Positions 1-8,445 of a stretch of DNA of 64,000 bases are shown piece after piece. Under the pieces are notes generated by a model. That model was not told the DNA's origin. It saw only the letters and a list, made by a program, of their open reading frames with translations, and did no database searches. Each line of letters opens with the position of its first letter. Position 1 is the first letter of the stretch. The translations under genes and the position numbers were made by a program. Source of the DNA: Glycomyces sambucus (lineage in GTDB: Bacteria > Actinomycetota > Actinomycetes > Mycobacteriales > Micromonosporaceae); NCBI RefSeq assembly GCF_900102815.1, contig NZ_FNGF01000002.1:434001-498000 (forward strand). The letters run 5' to 3'.

Positions 1-205
1 CGGCGGTCTCGAGGTAGCCGACGAGGAGGCCGTCCTCGGACAGGAACAGGGAGTAGTTCGTCCAGCCGGTCGCGGCGAGGGCGCGGAGCATGTCGGGCCA
101 GACCGCGGCGTGGCGCTCGCGGTACTCCTCGCGGCGGTCGGGCCGGACGCGGAGGGTGAAGCACACACGGGTGAGCGGCGGCTCGCCCTCGGGTGACGCG
201 GTCAC
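1..205 (-). CDS. rhaM: L-rhamnose mutarotase, partial (3' end beyond window)
   Basis: Interconverts the alpha and beta anomers of L-rhamnose in the cytoplasm, feeding rhamnose catabolism. The visible N-terminal 68 residues include TRVCFTLRVRPDRREEYRERH and the WPDMLRAL segment, followed by a GWTNYSLFLSEDG-like region, all typical of this roughly 105-residue ferredoxin-like-fold family. Translation starts at a GTG (205-203) with a good GGAGGA ribosome site 6 nt upstream. It is divergent from the LacI regulator at 494, with palindromic operator candidates between them. The C-terminus lies outside the window. Assignment is from sequence recognition only. Confidence 0.85.
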   Translation of the reverse strand, partial: MTASPEGEPPLTRVCFTLRVRPDRREEYRERHAAVWPDMLRALAATGWTNYSLFLSEDGLLVGYLETA

Positions 206-254
206 GGGGGTTCCTCCCTGGGGTGCGGGGCGCGGCGTGTGAACGCCGTGTTTT

Positions 255-266
255 TGAATCGTTTCA
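255..266. promoter_or_regulatory. LacI-type operator candidate 1
   Basis: TGAATCGTTTCA is a near-perfect palindrome around a central CG, the classic form of LacI-family operators. It lies in the 5' region of the rhamnose mutarotase gene, in the divergent promoter shared with the LacI gene. The assignment to that regulator is inference. Confidence 0.5.
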
Positions 267-297
267 TGAACGGATTTCGCTAAACTAGAACGCGAAG

Positions 298-307
298 CAA
301 GCGCTTG
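298..307. promoter_or_regulatory. CAAGCGCTTG perfect palindrome, operator candidate 2
   Basis: A perfect 10-bp palindrome with a central CG in the mutarotase/LacI divergent promoter. Its sequence differs from the two flanking TGAA-type sites, so it may be bound by another regulator. Confidence 0.35.
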
Positions 308-374
308 TCAAGCCACGGCCGGGAAGAAATTCGAACACGGTCCGGTATATGCTCCTCACGCTCGCCGTTCACCG

Positions 375-388
375 TTGAACCGTTTCAA
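375..388. promoter_or_regulatory. LacI-type operator candidate 3
   Basis: TTGAACCGTTTCAA is a 14-bp palindrome with one mismatched pair around a central CG. It shares its half-site with the element at 255-266. It lies about 106 nt before the LacI start and downstream of a possible TATAT -10 at 346-350, so it would suit autoregulation. Confidence 0.5.
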
Positions 389-493
389 TCGACGGTGGCG
401 TCGACGGGCGTCGATCCCCGCCACTGGAGGAGCCGGCAGTCCCCTGCCGTCCCGCCAGCGCCCCTGCCCCCCGATAGACTCATTGAGGTGACC

Positions 494-1501
494 ATGACCA
501 CCACCAGTATGAAGGACGTCGCGAAAGCGGCCGGCGTCTCGGTCGGGACGGTCTCCAATGTGCTCAACCGGCCCGAGGCCGTCGCCGAGGAGACCCGGGC
601 CCGGGTGCAGGCGGCCATCGCCGATCTCGGCTACGTGCGCAACGACTCCGCGCGCCAGCTCCGCGCCGGGCGCAGCCGCACGGTGGCGATCGTGGTCCTC
701 GACGTGGCGAACCCGTTCTTCACCGACGTGGTGCGCGGCGCCGAGCCCCTTGTGGAGTCGGCGGGCGGCGTGGTGACGGTGTGCGACTCCGGTGAGGACG
801 TGCGCCGCGAGCGCCGCCACCTGGAGCTGCTGGAGGAGCAGCGGGTGCTGGGGCTGCTCATCACCCCGGTGGACGACTCGTCGGCGTCGTGGATCGAGCG
901 GCTGTCGGGGCACGACATCCCGGTGGTGCTGGTCGACCGCGGCGCGGGGCGCCACCCGCACTGCTCGGTGGCCGTGGACGACGTGCACGGGGGCCGGCTG
1001 GCCGCGCAGCACCTGGTCGAGCGGGGGCACCGCAAGATCGCGTTCATCGGCGGGCCCGCCGCCATCCCGCAGGTCGCCGACCGGCTCGGCGGGTGCCGGG
1101 AGGTGTGCGAGGAGTCCGGTGTGGAGCTGGAGGTGTTCGCGACCCCGGGGCTGAACTTCCAGGCGGGCCGCGAGGCGATCGAGCAGATGCTGGGGAGCGA
1201 GGACCGGCCCACGGCCGTGTTCTGCGCCAACGACCTCGTCGCGCTCGGGGCGCTCCAGGGGCTGACGATGCACGGCGTGAAGGTGCCGCAGGAGTGCGCG
1301 ATCGTCGGCTACGACGACATCGACTTCGCCGCGGCGGCGGCCGTGCCGCTGTCGTCGGTGCGCCAGCCGCGGGCGCAGCTCGGGCGCACGGCCGCGCAGC
1401 TGCTGTTCGACGAGATCGCCGAGGGGCGCGACCACACGCACCGGAACGTGGTGTTCCAGCCCGAGCTGGTCGCGCGGGCGTCGACGGCGCTGGAGCTGTG
1501 A
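494..1501 (+). CDS. LacI-family transcriptional regulator
   Basis: A 335-residue sugar-responsive repressor. The N-terminal helix-turn-helix (about residues 6-27, KDVAKAAGVSVGTVSNVL) is followed by the hinge and a periplasmic-binding-protein-like effector domain containing NPFFTDVVRGAE, GHRKIAFIGGP and the AIVGYDDIDFA element. An upstream extension in the same frame lacks family similarity. The ATG at 494 has TGAGGTG just upstream and begins exactly where LacI proteins begin. It is divergent from rhamnose mutarotase and followed by the GH51 gene, so rhamnose or arabinose genes are likely targets. The ligand cannot be read from sequence. Confidence 0.9.
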   Translation: MTTTSMKDVAKAAGVSVGTVSNVLNRPEAVAEETRARVQAAIADLGYVRNDSARQLRAGRSRTVAIVVLDVANPFFTDVVRGAEPLVESAGGVVTVCDSGEDVRRERRHLELLEEQRVLGLLITPVDDSSASWIERLSGHDIPVVLVDRGAGRHPHCSVAVDDVHGGRLAAQHLVERGHRKIAFIGGPAAIPQVADRLGGCREVCEESGVELEVFATPGLNFQAGREAIEQMLGSEDRPTAVFCANDLVALGALQGLTMHGVKVPQECAIVGYDDIDFAAAAAVPLSSVRQPRAQLGRTAAQLLFDEIAEGRDHTHRNVVFQPELVARASTALEL

Positions 1502-1549
1502 CGGCCGGAGCGGTGGAGAACCCGCGGAGAAAAACCTGCGCCCGGGGAC

Positions 1550-1579
1550 TGTACCGGTAAAGCTCTGATCTGGTAGCGT
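1550..1579 (+). promoter_or_regulatory. Candidate promoter and operator of the GH51 gene
   Basis: TGTACC (1550-1555), an 18-nt spacer and TAGCGT (1574-1579) resemble a housekeeping actinobacterial promoter. The -35 is embedded in a near-palindrome, TGTACCGGTAAA (1550-1561), which could be a LacI-type operator. No experimental support. Confidence 0.35.
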
Positions 1580-1643
1580 CACCGCAACCGGACCCGCCAG
1601 GGGCCCGGGTTACCGCTCACCACGCAGCTCCCCGGAGGCGATC

Positions 1644-3149
1644 ATGGCCGACCACCACCGCGCACGCATCGAGTTCGACCCCCGCTTCACCGTGGCCGAG
1701 GTGCCCGACCGGCTCTTCGGGTCGTTCGTCGAGCACCTGGGCCGGTGCGTCTACACCGGCATCTACGAGCCCGAGCACCCCACCGCGAACGAGGACGGCC
1801 TCCGCGAGGACGTCCTCGAACTCGTCCGCGAACTGGGCCCGACCATGATCCGCTACCCCGGCGGGAACTTTGTCTCCGGCTACCGGTGGGAGGACGGCGT
1901 GGGCCCCAAGGAGGACCGGCCGCGGCGCCTCGACCTCGCCTGGGGCGTCACCGAGACCAACCAGTTCGGGCTCGGCGAGTTCATGAAGTTCTGCCGCACC
2001 GTCGGCGTCGAGCCGAACATGGCCGTCAACCTCGGCACCCGCGGCCTCCAGGAGGCCCTGGACCTGTTCGAGTACGCCAACCACCCCTCCGGGACCCACT
2101 GGTCGGACCTGCGCCGGTCGCACGGCGACGAGGAGCCCTACGGCATCAAGCTGTGGTGCCTGGGCAACGAGATGGACGGCCCCTGGCAGATCGGCCAGCG
2201 CACCGCCACCGAGTACGGCCGCGTCGCCGACCAGGTGGCCCGCTCGCTGCGCATGATCGACGGCGGCGACGACCTCGACCTGGTCGCGTGCGGCTCCTCC
2301 TCCCGCGGCATGCCGTTCTTCGGCGCGTGGGAGAACGAGGTGCTGACCCACACCTACGACTCGGTCGACTACATCTCCGCGCACGCCTACTACCACCCGC
2401 TCGACGGCGACGTGGTGTCCTTCATGGCCTCGGCGCAGGACATGGAGCTGTTCATCGACGGCGTCATCGCCACCGCCGACGCCGTGGGCGCGAAGCTCAA
2501 GAGCGACAAGAAGATCAACATCTCCTTCGACGAGTGGAACGTCTGGTACCAGACCGCGCCCTCCGGCGAGCGGCCCGAGCCGTGGTCGGTGGCCCCGCGC
2601 CAGCTCGAGGACCACTACTCGGCGATGGACGCGGTCGTGTTCGGCTCGCTGCTCATCACGCTGCTGCGCCGCTCCGACCGCGTCACCGCCGCCTGCCTCG
2701 CGCAGCTCGTCAACGTCATCGCGCCGATCATGACCGAGCCGGGCGGCCCGGCCTGGCGCCAGACCACGTTCTTCCCGTTCGCCGAGGCGTCCAGGTACGG
2801 GCGCGGCACGGTCCTGAACGTCAACGCCGACTCGCCCGGGTTCGACACCGCGAAGTACGGCGAGGTCGCGGCGCTGCACTCGGTGGCCGTGGCGAACGAG
2901 GACGGCTCGGTCACCGTCTTCGCCGTCAACCGCGACCTGGAGACGCCGATGACGCTGGAGATCGACGCGTCCTCGGTGCGGGTCGGCGATGTCACCGTCT
3001 CGACCCTCACCGGCGAGCGCGACGCCAAGAACACCCTCGACGACCCCGAGCGGGTCGCCCCGGTCGCCAACGAGCACGTCACCGTCAAGGACGGCACGAT
3101 CAGCGTGGAGCTCCCGGCGATGAGCTGGAACACCATCCGCATCGTCTAG
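1644..3149 (+). CDS. abfA: GH51 alpha-L-arabinofuranosidase
   Basis: Removes terminal alpha-L-arabinofuranosyl groups from arabinan, arabinoxylan or their oligomers. The 501 residues match the usual GH51 length. The (beta/alpha)8 barrel carries the acid/base Glu176 in LGNEMDG and the nucleophile Glu297 in FDEWNVWY. The RYPGGNF motif (about 70-76) is also typical, and a C-terminal beta domain follows from about residue 390. There is no signal peptide, so it acts in the cytoplasm on imported oligosaccharides. The ATG follows a GGAGG site. It stands alone, after the LacI gene, and ends at a strong hairpin. Confidence 0.95.
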   Translation: MADHHRARIEFDPRFTVAEVPDRLFGSFVEHLGRCVYTGIYEPEHPTANEDGLREDVLELVRELGPTMIRYPGGNFVSGYRWEDGVGPKEDRPRRLDLAWGVTETNQFGLGEFMKFCRTVGVEPNMAVNLGTRGLQEALDLFEYANHPSGTHWSDLRRSHGDEEPYGIKLWCLGNEMDGPWQIGQRTATEYGRVADQVARSLRMIDGGDDLDLVACGSSSRGMPFFGAWENEVLTHTYDSVDYISAHAYYHPLDGDVVSFMASAQDMELFIDGVIATADAVGAKLKSDKKINISFDEWNVWYQTAPSGERPEPWSVAPRQLEDHYSAMDAVVFGSLLITLLRRSDRVTAACLAQLVNVIAPIMTEPGGPAWRQTTFFPFAEASRYGRGTVLNVNADSPGFDTAKYGEVAALHSVAVANEDGSVTVFAVNRDLETPMTLEIDASSVRVGDVTVSTLTGERDAKNTLDDPERVAPVANEHVTVKDGTISVELPAMSWNTIRIV

Positions 3150-3163
3150 GGGCGCATGACGAC

Positions 3164-3190
3164 AGGGCCCGGACCATCGGTCCGGGCCCT
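3164..3190. terminator. Bidirectional hairpin between convergent genes
   Basis: A perfect 12-bp stem (AGGGCCCGGACC and its complement) with a 3-nt ATC loop lies between the GH51 stop and the Lrp stop. There is no strong T-tract, which is common in actinomycetes. Confidence 0.8.
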
Positions 3191-3204
3191 TCGCCGGTGA
3201 CGGA

Positions 3205-3702
3205 TCAGCCCGGGAGGAGGCCGCGGCCCTCGCGGACCTCGAAGACGAGCTGGGTCTCGGTCTGGCGGACCATCGGGTGGACGGTGACGTGCTCCAGGAT
3301 GAGGTCGCGCAGGGCCTCGGGGCCGGCGACGGCCACGTGGAGGAGGAAGTCGTCGTCGCCGCCGACGTGGAAGACCGTCAGCACGCCCGGGAGCGCCACG
3401 AGCCGGTCGTAGAGGTGGTGCACGAGCTCGCGGCTGTGGCTGCCCAAGCGCACCTTGATGATCGCGTGCAGCGGGCGGCCCAGGGCCTCGGGGCTCAGGT
3501 GGGCGCGGACGGCGGTGAGGACCCCGGCCTCGCGCAGGGCGCGGACCCGGTACGCGCACGTGGACTCCGCGACTCCGGCCCGCGCCGCGAGGGCGGCGTT
3601 GGTCATGCGGCCGTCCTCGGTGAGCGCGGCGAGGATCGCCAGATCGGTGCCGTCCAGTGCCGCCTGGTGCGGTTGCGTTTTCTTCGGCCGCTCCCCCGCC
3701 AT
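3205..3702 (-). CDS. Lrp/AsnC-family transcriptional regulator
   Basis: A 165-residue feast/famine regulator. The N-terminal winged helix-turn-helix spans about residues 17-63 (LDGTDLAILAALTEDGRMT, then NAALAARAGVAEST). The C-terminal RAM ligand-binding domain spans about 75-155. The ATG at 3702 has GGAAGG about 7 nt upstream. It is divergent, over 98 nt, from a PLP-dependent sulfur-amino-acid enzyme. This pairing recurs with Lrp proteins that control cystathionine or methionine lyases, so control of that neighbour by an amino acid is likely. Confidence 0.9.
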   Translation of the reverse strand: MAGERPKKTQPHQAALDGTDLAILAALTEDGRMTNAALAARAGVAESTCAYRVRALREAGVLTAVRAHLSPEALGRPLHAIIKVRLGSHSRELVHHLYDRLVALPGVLTVFHVGGDDDFLLHVAVAGPEALRDLILEHVTVHPMVRQTETQLVFEVREGRGLLPG

Positions 3703-3765
3703 CACACGTCCTTCCGCTGAATCCCCACCGGTACCGGGCCCTGCCGGAGGTTTCTTCGGCAAGTA

Positions 3766-3800
3766 TTGCAGCAGGTTGTGGATCCGCCTACAGTCCTCGC
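3766..3800 (+). promoter_or_regulatory. Promoter giving a probable leaderless mRNA
   Basis: TTGCAG (3766-3771), a 17-nt spacer and TACAGT (3789-3794) form a good sigma-70-type promoter. The -10 ends 6 nt before the ATG at 3801, so transcription should begin at or next to the start codon. No Shine-Dalgarno sequence is visible. Confidence 0.6.
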
Positions 3801-5012
3801 ATGACTTCGCCGTGGCTGCAACCCGACACGATCGCCGTTCACGCCGGCCGCGAGGACCTCGCCGGACTCGGCGTCCACGCCCTCCCGATCGACCTCTCCT
3901 CCACCAACCCCCTCCCCGGCATCGAAGCCGGCGGCCTCTCCTACGAGGCGATGGCCGCCGGCGGCACCCCCACCCCCGAGGGCGGCGCGGTGTACGCGCG
4001 CCTGTGGAACCCCACCGTGGCCCGGTTCGAGTCGGCGCTGGCCGAACTCGAGCACGCCGAGGCGGCCGTGGCGTTCGCCTCGGGCATGGCCGCCATGACC
4101 GCCGCGATCCTGGCCGCGACCGCCGGGACGGGGCGCCGCCACGTGCTCGCGGTGCGCCCGCTGTACGGCGGCACCGACCACCTCCTGTCGACGGGCCTGC
4201 TCGGGACCGAGACCACGTTCTGCACCGCGGCCGAGGTCGCGGCATCGGTGCGGCCCGACACCGCGATGGTGGTCCTGGAGACCCCCGCGAACCCGACGCT
4301 CGACCTGGTCGACATCCGCGCGGTGGTCGCGGCGGCCGGGGGCGTCCCGGTGCTGGTGGACAACACGTTCGCGACCCCGGTCCTGCAGAACCCGGTCGAC
4401 TTCGGGGCGGCGATGGTGCTGCACAGCGCCACCAAGTACCTCGGCGGGCACGGCGACGTGGTCGCGGGCGTCATCGCCTGCGGCGGCGAGACCGCGGCCG
4501 CGCTGCGGCGGGTCCGAGCCGTCACCGGCGGCCTGCTCCACCCGCTCGGCGCCTACCTGCTCCACCGGGGGCTGACGACGCTGCCGATCCGGGTGCGCGC
4601 CCAGCAGGCCGGGGCGCAGCGGATCGCCGCCTGGCTCCAGTCGCATCCGGGTGTCGCGCGGGTCCATTACCCCGGGCTGACCGGTGACCCGCTGCTCGGC
4701 GTGCAGATGCGCGGGCCCGGCGCGATGATCGCGGTGGACCTGGCCGGCGGCTACGAGGCGGCCCGGCGGGTCACCTCCGCGGTGGCCCTGTTCACGCACG
4801 CGGTGTCGCTCGGCGGCGTGGACTCGCTGATCCAGCACCCGGCGGCGCTGACGCACCGGCCCGTGACCGGCGACGCGAAGCCCGCCGACAGCATCGTGCG
4901 GCTCTCGATCGGCCTGGAGGACCCCGAGGACCTCATCGCGGACCTCGACCGGGCGCTCACGTTGCGGCGGCCGGTCGAGGTCCTGCGCGAGGTTCAGCCC
5001 GGCATCGCGTAG
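3801..5012 (+). CDS. Cys/Met metabolism PLP-dependent enzyme (trans-sulfuration family)
   Basis: A 403-residue fold-type I PLP enzyme of the cystathionine gamma-synthase / cystathionine lyase / methionine gamma-lyase group. The PLP lysine is Lys212 in HSATKYLGGHGDV. The VYARLWNPT segment (65-72) supplies the Tyr and Arg that contact the phosphate of the neighbouring subunit. Asp187 in VDNTFATP stacks on the pyridine nitrogen. The ATG at 3801 fits the family N-terminus and the leaderless promoter. Which reaction it performs cannot be settled from sequence; control by the divergent Lrp protein is inferred. Its 3' end overlaps the convergent SUKH-like gene by 19 nt. Confidence 0.85.
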   Translation: MTSPWLQPDTIAVHAGREDLAGLGVHALPIDLSSTNPLPGIEAGGLSYEAMAAGGTPTPEGGAVYARLWNPTVARFESALAELEHAEAAVAFASGMAAMTAAILAATAGTGRRHVLAVRPLYGGTDHLLSTGLLGTETTFCTAAEVAASVRPDTAMVVLETPANPTLDLVDIRAVVAAAGGVPVLVDNTFATPVLQNPVDFGAAMVLHSATKYLGGHGDVVAGVIACGGETAAALRRVRAVTGGLLHPLGAYLLHRGLTTLPIRVRAQQAGAQRIAAWLQSHPGVARVHYPGLTGDPLLGVQMRGPGAMIAVDLAGGYEAARRVTSAVALFTHAVSLGGVDSLIQHPAALTHRPVTGDAKPADSIVRLSIGLEDPEDLIADLDRALTLRRPVEVLREVQPGIA

Positions 5013-5443
5013 CCGAGCTCTTCGGCGGCCACGGACCAGAACGCGTTCTCGTCCTCGACGGCGGCCGCGTCGACCGCTGCGAGGCGTTCGAGGACCGCTT
5101 CGGTGAACGCGTCGCCGCGGTCCTCGTCCTCGTCGGGGTCCTCGGCTTCGGCGCGTTCGACCTCCGCGGCAGCCTCGGCGTACACCTTGGAGCAGGCGGT
5201 GAACGCGGCGGCGCTCGAGTTCACCAGCGCGGGCTCGTCGCCTGCGGGCAGCAGCCACACGCCGCCGCCCTCGCGGTCCACGCCGATGTCGCTCAGGCCC
5301 GGGTCGGCGGCGACCAGGGCGTACACGCGGCCGCCCGCGCGGTGCTCGCGGTACGGGGGCTCCTGCCATTCGCCGGGGTACGGGGTGTCGGCGCGGTCGG
5401 CGAGCGCGCGGGCGATGTCCCGGTCGGTCAGTGCGTCGGTCAT
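4994..5443 (-). CDS. SUKH-4-like family protein
   Basis: A small acidic cytoplasmic protein of 149 residues. The central GGGVWLLPAGDEPALVNSSAAAF element (about 59-81) resembles the SUKH superfamily core, where a hydrophobic strand leads into a NSS..AF helix. SUKH-4 proteins are mostly immunity proteins to polymorphic toxins. A Glu/Asp-rich stretch follows (about 95-115). No toxin gene is adjacent. Its ATG overlaps the stop of the upstream mycothiol-dependent gene (ATGA), so the two are translationally coupled. The family call is moderate; a different small fold is possible. Confidence 0.5.
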   Translation of the reverse strand: MTDALTDRDIARALADRADTPYPGEWQEPPYREHRAGGRVYALVAADPGLSDIGVDREGGGVWLLPAGDEPALVNSSAAAFTACSKVYAEAAAEVERAEAEDPDEDEDRGDAFTEAVLERLAAVDAAAVEDENAFWSVAAEELGYAMPG

Positions 5444-6192
5444 TGGGCGAACCGATCCGCGAGGTCGTACAGGGCGGCGGCCGCGGCGCGGTCGCCTTCG
5501 ACGGCGAGCGCGTCGACCGGCAGGCGCCGCCACAGCCACAGCAGGACCTCCCCGGGGGAGCCGGCGACGACGCCGCTCGCACCGGCGGTGATCCCGTCGG
5601 CGATGTCGATCCCCGCGACGCTGACGATGACGGTCCACTCGGTGTCCCCGGCGCGGACGCCGAGCTCCAGGCCGAGATTGGCGAGGAGGTCGTCGGCGAC
5701 CCAGTCGCGGTAGGCGCGCGAGCCCCACGCGAGCATGACGGTGAACATCTCGTCGATGCCGTCGAGGGCGAGCGCGGGGTCGATCGGGCCGACCGTGCGG
5801 CCCGCGGCGAGTTCGGCGTCGGCGCGGTGGACGACGGTCTCCTGGGCCATGCGCCGGATCCAGAACCCGACGGTCTGGTCCGGGCCGTACCAGGTGTGGG
5901 ACAGGCTCTCGGGGCCGCGGTCGCCGAACTCGGCGAGGAGGTCGGCGAGCGCGGCGTCGAAGCGCTCGACGGCGGCGCCCGTGCGCTCGATCGCGTCGGC
6001 CTCGCCGGGTTCGCGGAAGAGGCGCATCGACTGGATCTTGTGGTCGTAGACCTCGGTGACGTGGTCGAGCAGGTCGGTGGCGGTCCACTCGGGGCAGCTC
6101 GGCACCTTCGCGTCCGGGGCGGCCGCGAGGGCGGCCTCCCGGAACCGGGCGGCGTCGGCGGTCAGGTGGGTCTGGAGGTCGGGGAATTCCAT
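5440..6192 (-). CDS. Maleylpyruvate isomerase-family mycothiol-dependent enzyme (DinB fold)
   Basis: A 250-residue member of the TIGR03083/MDMPI_N group, cytoplasmic proteins with a DinB-like four-helix bundle that bind a divalent metal and often use mycothiol. Candidate metal ligands are His44 (LLDHVTEVY), Glu118 and His122 (QETVVHRADAE), keeping the family E-x3-H spacing. SCPEWTATDLLDHV is the family N-terminal signature. The C-terminal third is the usual accessory domain (SPGEVLLWLWRRLP). It lies 37 nt after the EACC1-like gene and is coupled to the SUKH-like gene. The substrate is unknown. Confidence 0.8.
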   Translation of the reverse strand: MEFPDLQTHLTADAARFREAALAAAPDAKVPSCPEWTATDLLDHVTEVYDHKIQSMRLFREPGEADAIERTGAAVERFDAALADLLAEFGDRGPESLSHTWYGPDQTVGFWIRRMAQETVVHRADAELAAGRTVGPIDPALALDGIDEMFTVMLAWGSRAYRDWVADDLLANLGLELGVRAGDTEWTVIVSVAGIDIADGITAGASGVVAGSPGEVLLWLWRRLPVDALAVEGDRAAAAALYDLADRFAQ

Positions 6193-6229
6193 GCGGGGAA
6201 TCCTCGCACGGCCGTGCGACGCCCGGGCG

Positions 6230-6595
6230 CTACTCCCCCGGCTCCCCTTCCTTCGACAGCTCGGCCAGCAGTTCGCGGGCGTACGCGTCAGCGCGCTTGG
6301 CGCGCAGGGTCTCCACCTCGACCTCGGTGTCCCCGCGCTTGAGCCGGATGCGGGTGGGCCGGATACGGGCGCCGAGCCACACGCCGATGGTCGTGGTCGC
6401 GGCGGTGAGCACGGCGGGGTTCCCGGCGAACATGGTCAGGGTGTCGGTGACGGCGCCCAACTCGCCGCGGCCGGGCCGCCGGAACTCCAGCCCGAGCCCG
6501 GCCGTGCGCAGTTCGGGGTCGCGGCGCAGCAGCGCGAGCAGTTCGCGGATCTCGCTCGGGTCGCCGGTGACGGCGAGCCGGTCGGCCTCGGGCAT
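6230..6595 (-). CDS. EACC1-like (effector-associated constant component) protein
   Basis: A 121-residue protein with GRGELGAVTDTL (about 43-54), a hydrophobic segment rich in Ala/Thr that ends in WLGARIRPTRIRL (about 61-85), and a short beta hairpin. This is the pattern of EACC1, a small component that normally sits beside caspase-like, trypsin-like or other effectors in bacterial conflict systems. An upstream ATG at 6664 would add 23 Pro/Ala-rich residues but lacks a ribosome site; the ATG at 6595 has GGAGAGGA. No effector gene is visible nearby. The family call rests on motif resemblance. Confidence 0.55.
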   Translation of the reverse strand: MPEADRLAVTGDPSEIRELLALLRRDPELRTAGLGLEFRRPGRGELGAVTDTLTMFAGNPAVLTAATTTIGVWLGARIRPTRIRLKRGDTEVEVETLRAKRADAYARELLAELSKEGEPGE

Positions 6596-6748
6596 TGGCG
6601 CGGTCCTCTCCGGAGGGGTTGCGGGGCCTCCCGCTTCGGTCGGCGCGGCCGAGCCGGACTCCATAGCGGGGGAGGTCCGGTCCCTTGCCGACGCCGAGTC
6701 CTCAGGGTAGCGGCCGGTGGCAGGGGACGGGGTTCCCGGCGTTCCGGG

Positions 6749-8416
6749 TCATGCCGCGCGGTGGCTCCTCCAGCCGCCCTCGCCGGTGATGTCGATGCCG
6801 CTGGGGGCGTTGGCGACGAAGCCGGTGGTCCAGGTGCCGTCGGCGAGTTCGACGCTGCCGAGGGTCATGGGGGCGGGGAGGGCGGTGAGGAAGGCGCCCA
6901 GGGCGGCCGGGCTGAGGAGCCAGCGTTCGCCCGGGAGGCTCGCGCCGTCCTCGGCGCGGACGACGAGGGGTTTGGGGGGCGTGGTGTCGAGCGCGTACAT
7001 GCGGTAGGCAGGGGCGGTGGCGACCTCGCCGTCGAAGCGGGCGCCGAGGTCGGTGAGCTGGTGGTTCAGGGGCATGCCGGTGAGGTGGGCGCCGAAGACG
7101 ACGAGTTCGGCCCCGGCGGGGGCCAGGAGCGGCGCGGGCACGTCCTGGTAGCGGGCGGCGAGGTCGAGGGCGACCTGGTCGTGGAAGGCCGGGACGATGA
7201 CGCTGAGGCCGAAGCCCTTGGTGCCGGCGGTCCCGGCGGGGACGGCGACGGCGGCCATGTCGAGGAGGTTGACGAAGTTGGTGTAGGTGCCCATGGCGGC
7301 GTTGACGGCGATGGGGTCGGCGCGGACCTCGGCGATCGTGGGGTGGAGGGGCGCGGTGGGCAGGAGCAGTGCGTCGAAGCCGTCGAGGAGGTCGGCGGCG
7401 CGGCGGCGGGCCGCGCGCAGGCGCTGCTGGTCGGCGACGAGGTCGGCGGCGGTGAACTTGTCGGCGCCCCTGACGATCTCGGCCACGATGGGGTCGGCGT
7501 CGCCGGGCCGGGCGTCGATGTGGGCGCCGAACGCCGCGTACCGCTCGGCGACGAGCGCGCCTTCGTAGAGCAGCAGCGCGGCGTCGAGGAGCGGCTGCAC
7601 GTCGACCGGGACGAGCTCGGTCCCGGCGGCGGCGAAGCGGGCGAGCGCGGCGTCCCACAGGGGCCGGAGTTCGGGGTCGAGGCGGGCGAGGTTCGCACCG
7701 GTGGGGACGGCGGCGCGGGCGGCGGGCGGGGCCGCGAGCGGCACGTCGGCGGGCCGGTCGCGGGAGGCGGGGTCGTCGGCCGGGCCGGTCATGACGCGCA
7801 TCGCGGCGGCGGCGCCGGCGAGGTCGGGGGCGAAGACGGTGAGGCAGTCGTAGGAGGGGCAGGCGGGGACCACGCCGTCGACCGGGACGAGGCCGAGGCT
7901 GGCCTTGATGCCGACGATCCCGTTGAGGGCGGCCGGGACCCGGCCGGACCCGGCGGTGTCGGTGCCGAGCGCGAAGTCGGCGATGCCGAGGGCCACCGCG
8001 ACGGCGGACCCGGAGGAGGACCCGCCGGAGACCCGCGCGGGGTCGGCGGCGGCGCGCACGGCGCCGTAGGGGCTGCGGGTGCCGACGAGGCCCGTGGCGA
8101 ACTGGTCGAGGTTGGTCTTGCCCAGGCAGACCGCCCCGGCCGCGCGGAGGCGGGCGACGGCGGTGGCGTCGCGGTCCGGGGTGTACGCGTAGGACGGGCA
8201 CCCGGCGGTGGTGGGGAGCCCGGCGACGTCGATGTTGTCCTTGGCGGCGAAGACGAGCCCGGCGAGGGGCAGGTCCTCGCCCGCGTCGAGCCGGGTCTGG
8301 ACGCGGGCGGCCTCGGCGCGGGCGTCGGCCTCCTCGCGCAGGCTGATCCAGACCTCGGGCCGGTCGGCCCCGGCGATGCGGGCGTAGGCGGCCTCGACGC
8401 GTTCGACGGTGTTCAC
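6749..8416 (-). CDS. atzF: Allophanate hydrolase
   Basis: Hydrolyses allophanate to ammonia and CO2, the second step of ATP-dependent urea breakdown. The 555 residues form an N-terminal amidase-signature domain with a Lys-Ser-Ser triad: Lys59 (FAAKDNIDVAG), cis-Ser in SGGSSSGSA (130-138), nucleophile Ser157 (GTDTAGSGR). A C-terminal AtzF-type domain follows from about residue 440 (VFGAHLTGMPLNHQL). The chosen GTG at 8416 has AGGGGA upstream; an alternative GTG at 8440 would add 8 residues. It follows the urea carboxylase gene closely and closes the urt operon. Confidence 0.93.
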   Translation of the reverse strand: MNTVERVEAAYARIAGADRPEVWISLREEADARAEAARVQTRLDAGEDLPLAGLVFAAKDNIDVAGLPTTAGCPSYAYTPDRDATAVARLRAAGAVCLGKTNLDQFATGLVGTRSPYGAVRAAADPARVSGGSSSGSAVAVALGIADFALGTDTAGSGRVPAALNGIVGIKASLGLVPVDGVVPACPSYDCLTVFAPDLAGAAAAMRVMTGPADDPASRDRPADVPLAAPPAARAAVPTGANLARLDPELRPLWDAALARFAAAGTELVPVDVQPLLDAALLLYEGALVAERYAAFGAHIDARPGDADPIVAEIVRGADKFTAADLVADQQRLRAARRRAADLLDGFDALLLPTAPLHPTIAEVRADPIAVNAAMGTYTNFVNLLDMAAVAVPAGTAGTKGFGLSVIVPAFHDQVALDLAARYQDVPAPLLAPAGAELVVFGAHLTGMPLNHQLTDLGARFDGEVATAPAYRMYALDTTPPKPLVVRAEDGASLPGERWLLSPAALGAFLTALPAPMTLGSVELADGTWTTGFVANAPSGIDITGEGGWRSHRAA

Positions 8417-8445
8417 TCGGTCCCCTGTCTCGTTGTCCACGTTGC

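Noticed and set aside
305..493. N-terminal extension of the LacI regulator from a TTG at 305
   Set aside because: No family similarity, and it contains operator candidates; the ATG at 494 has a ribosome site.
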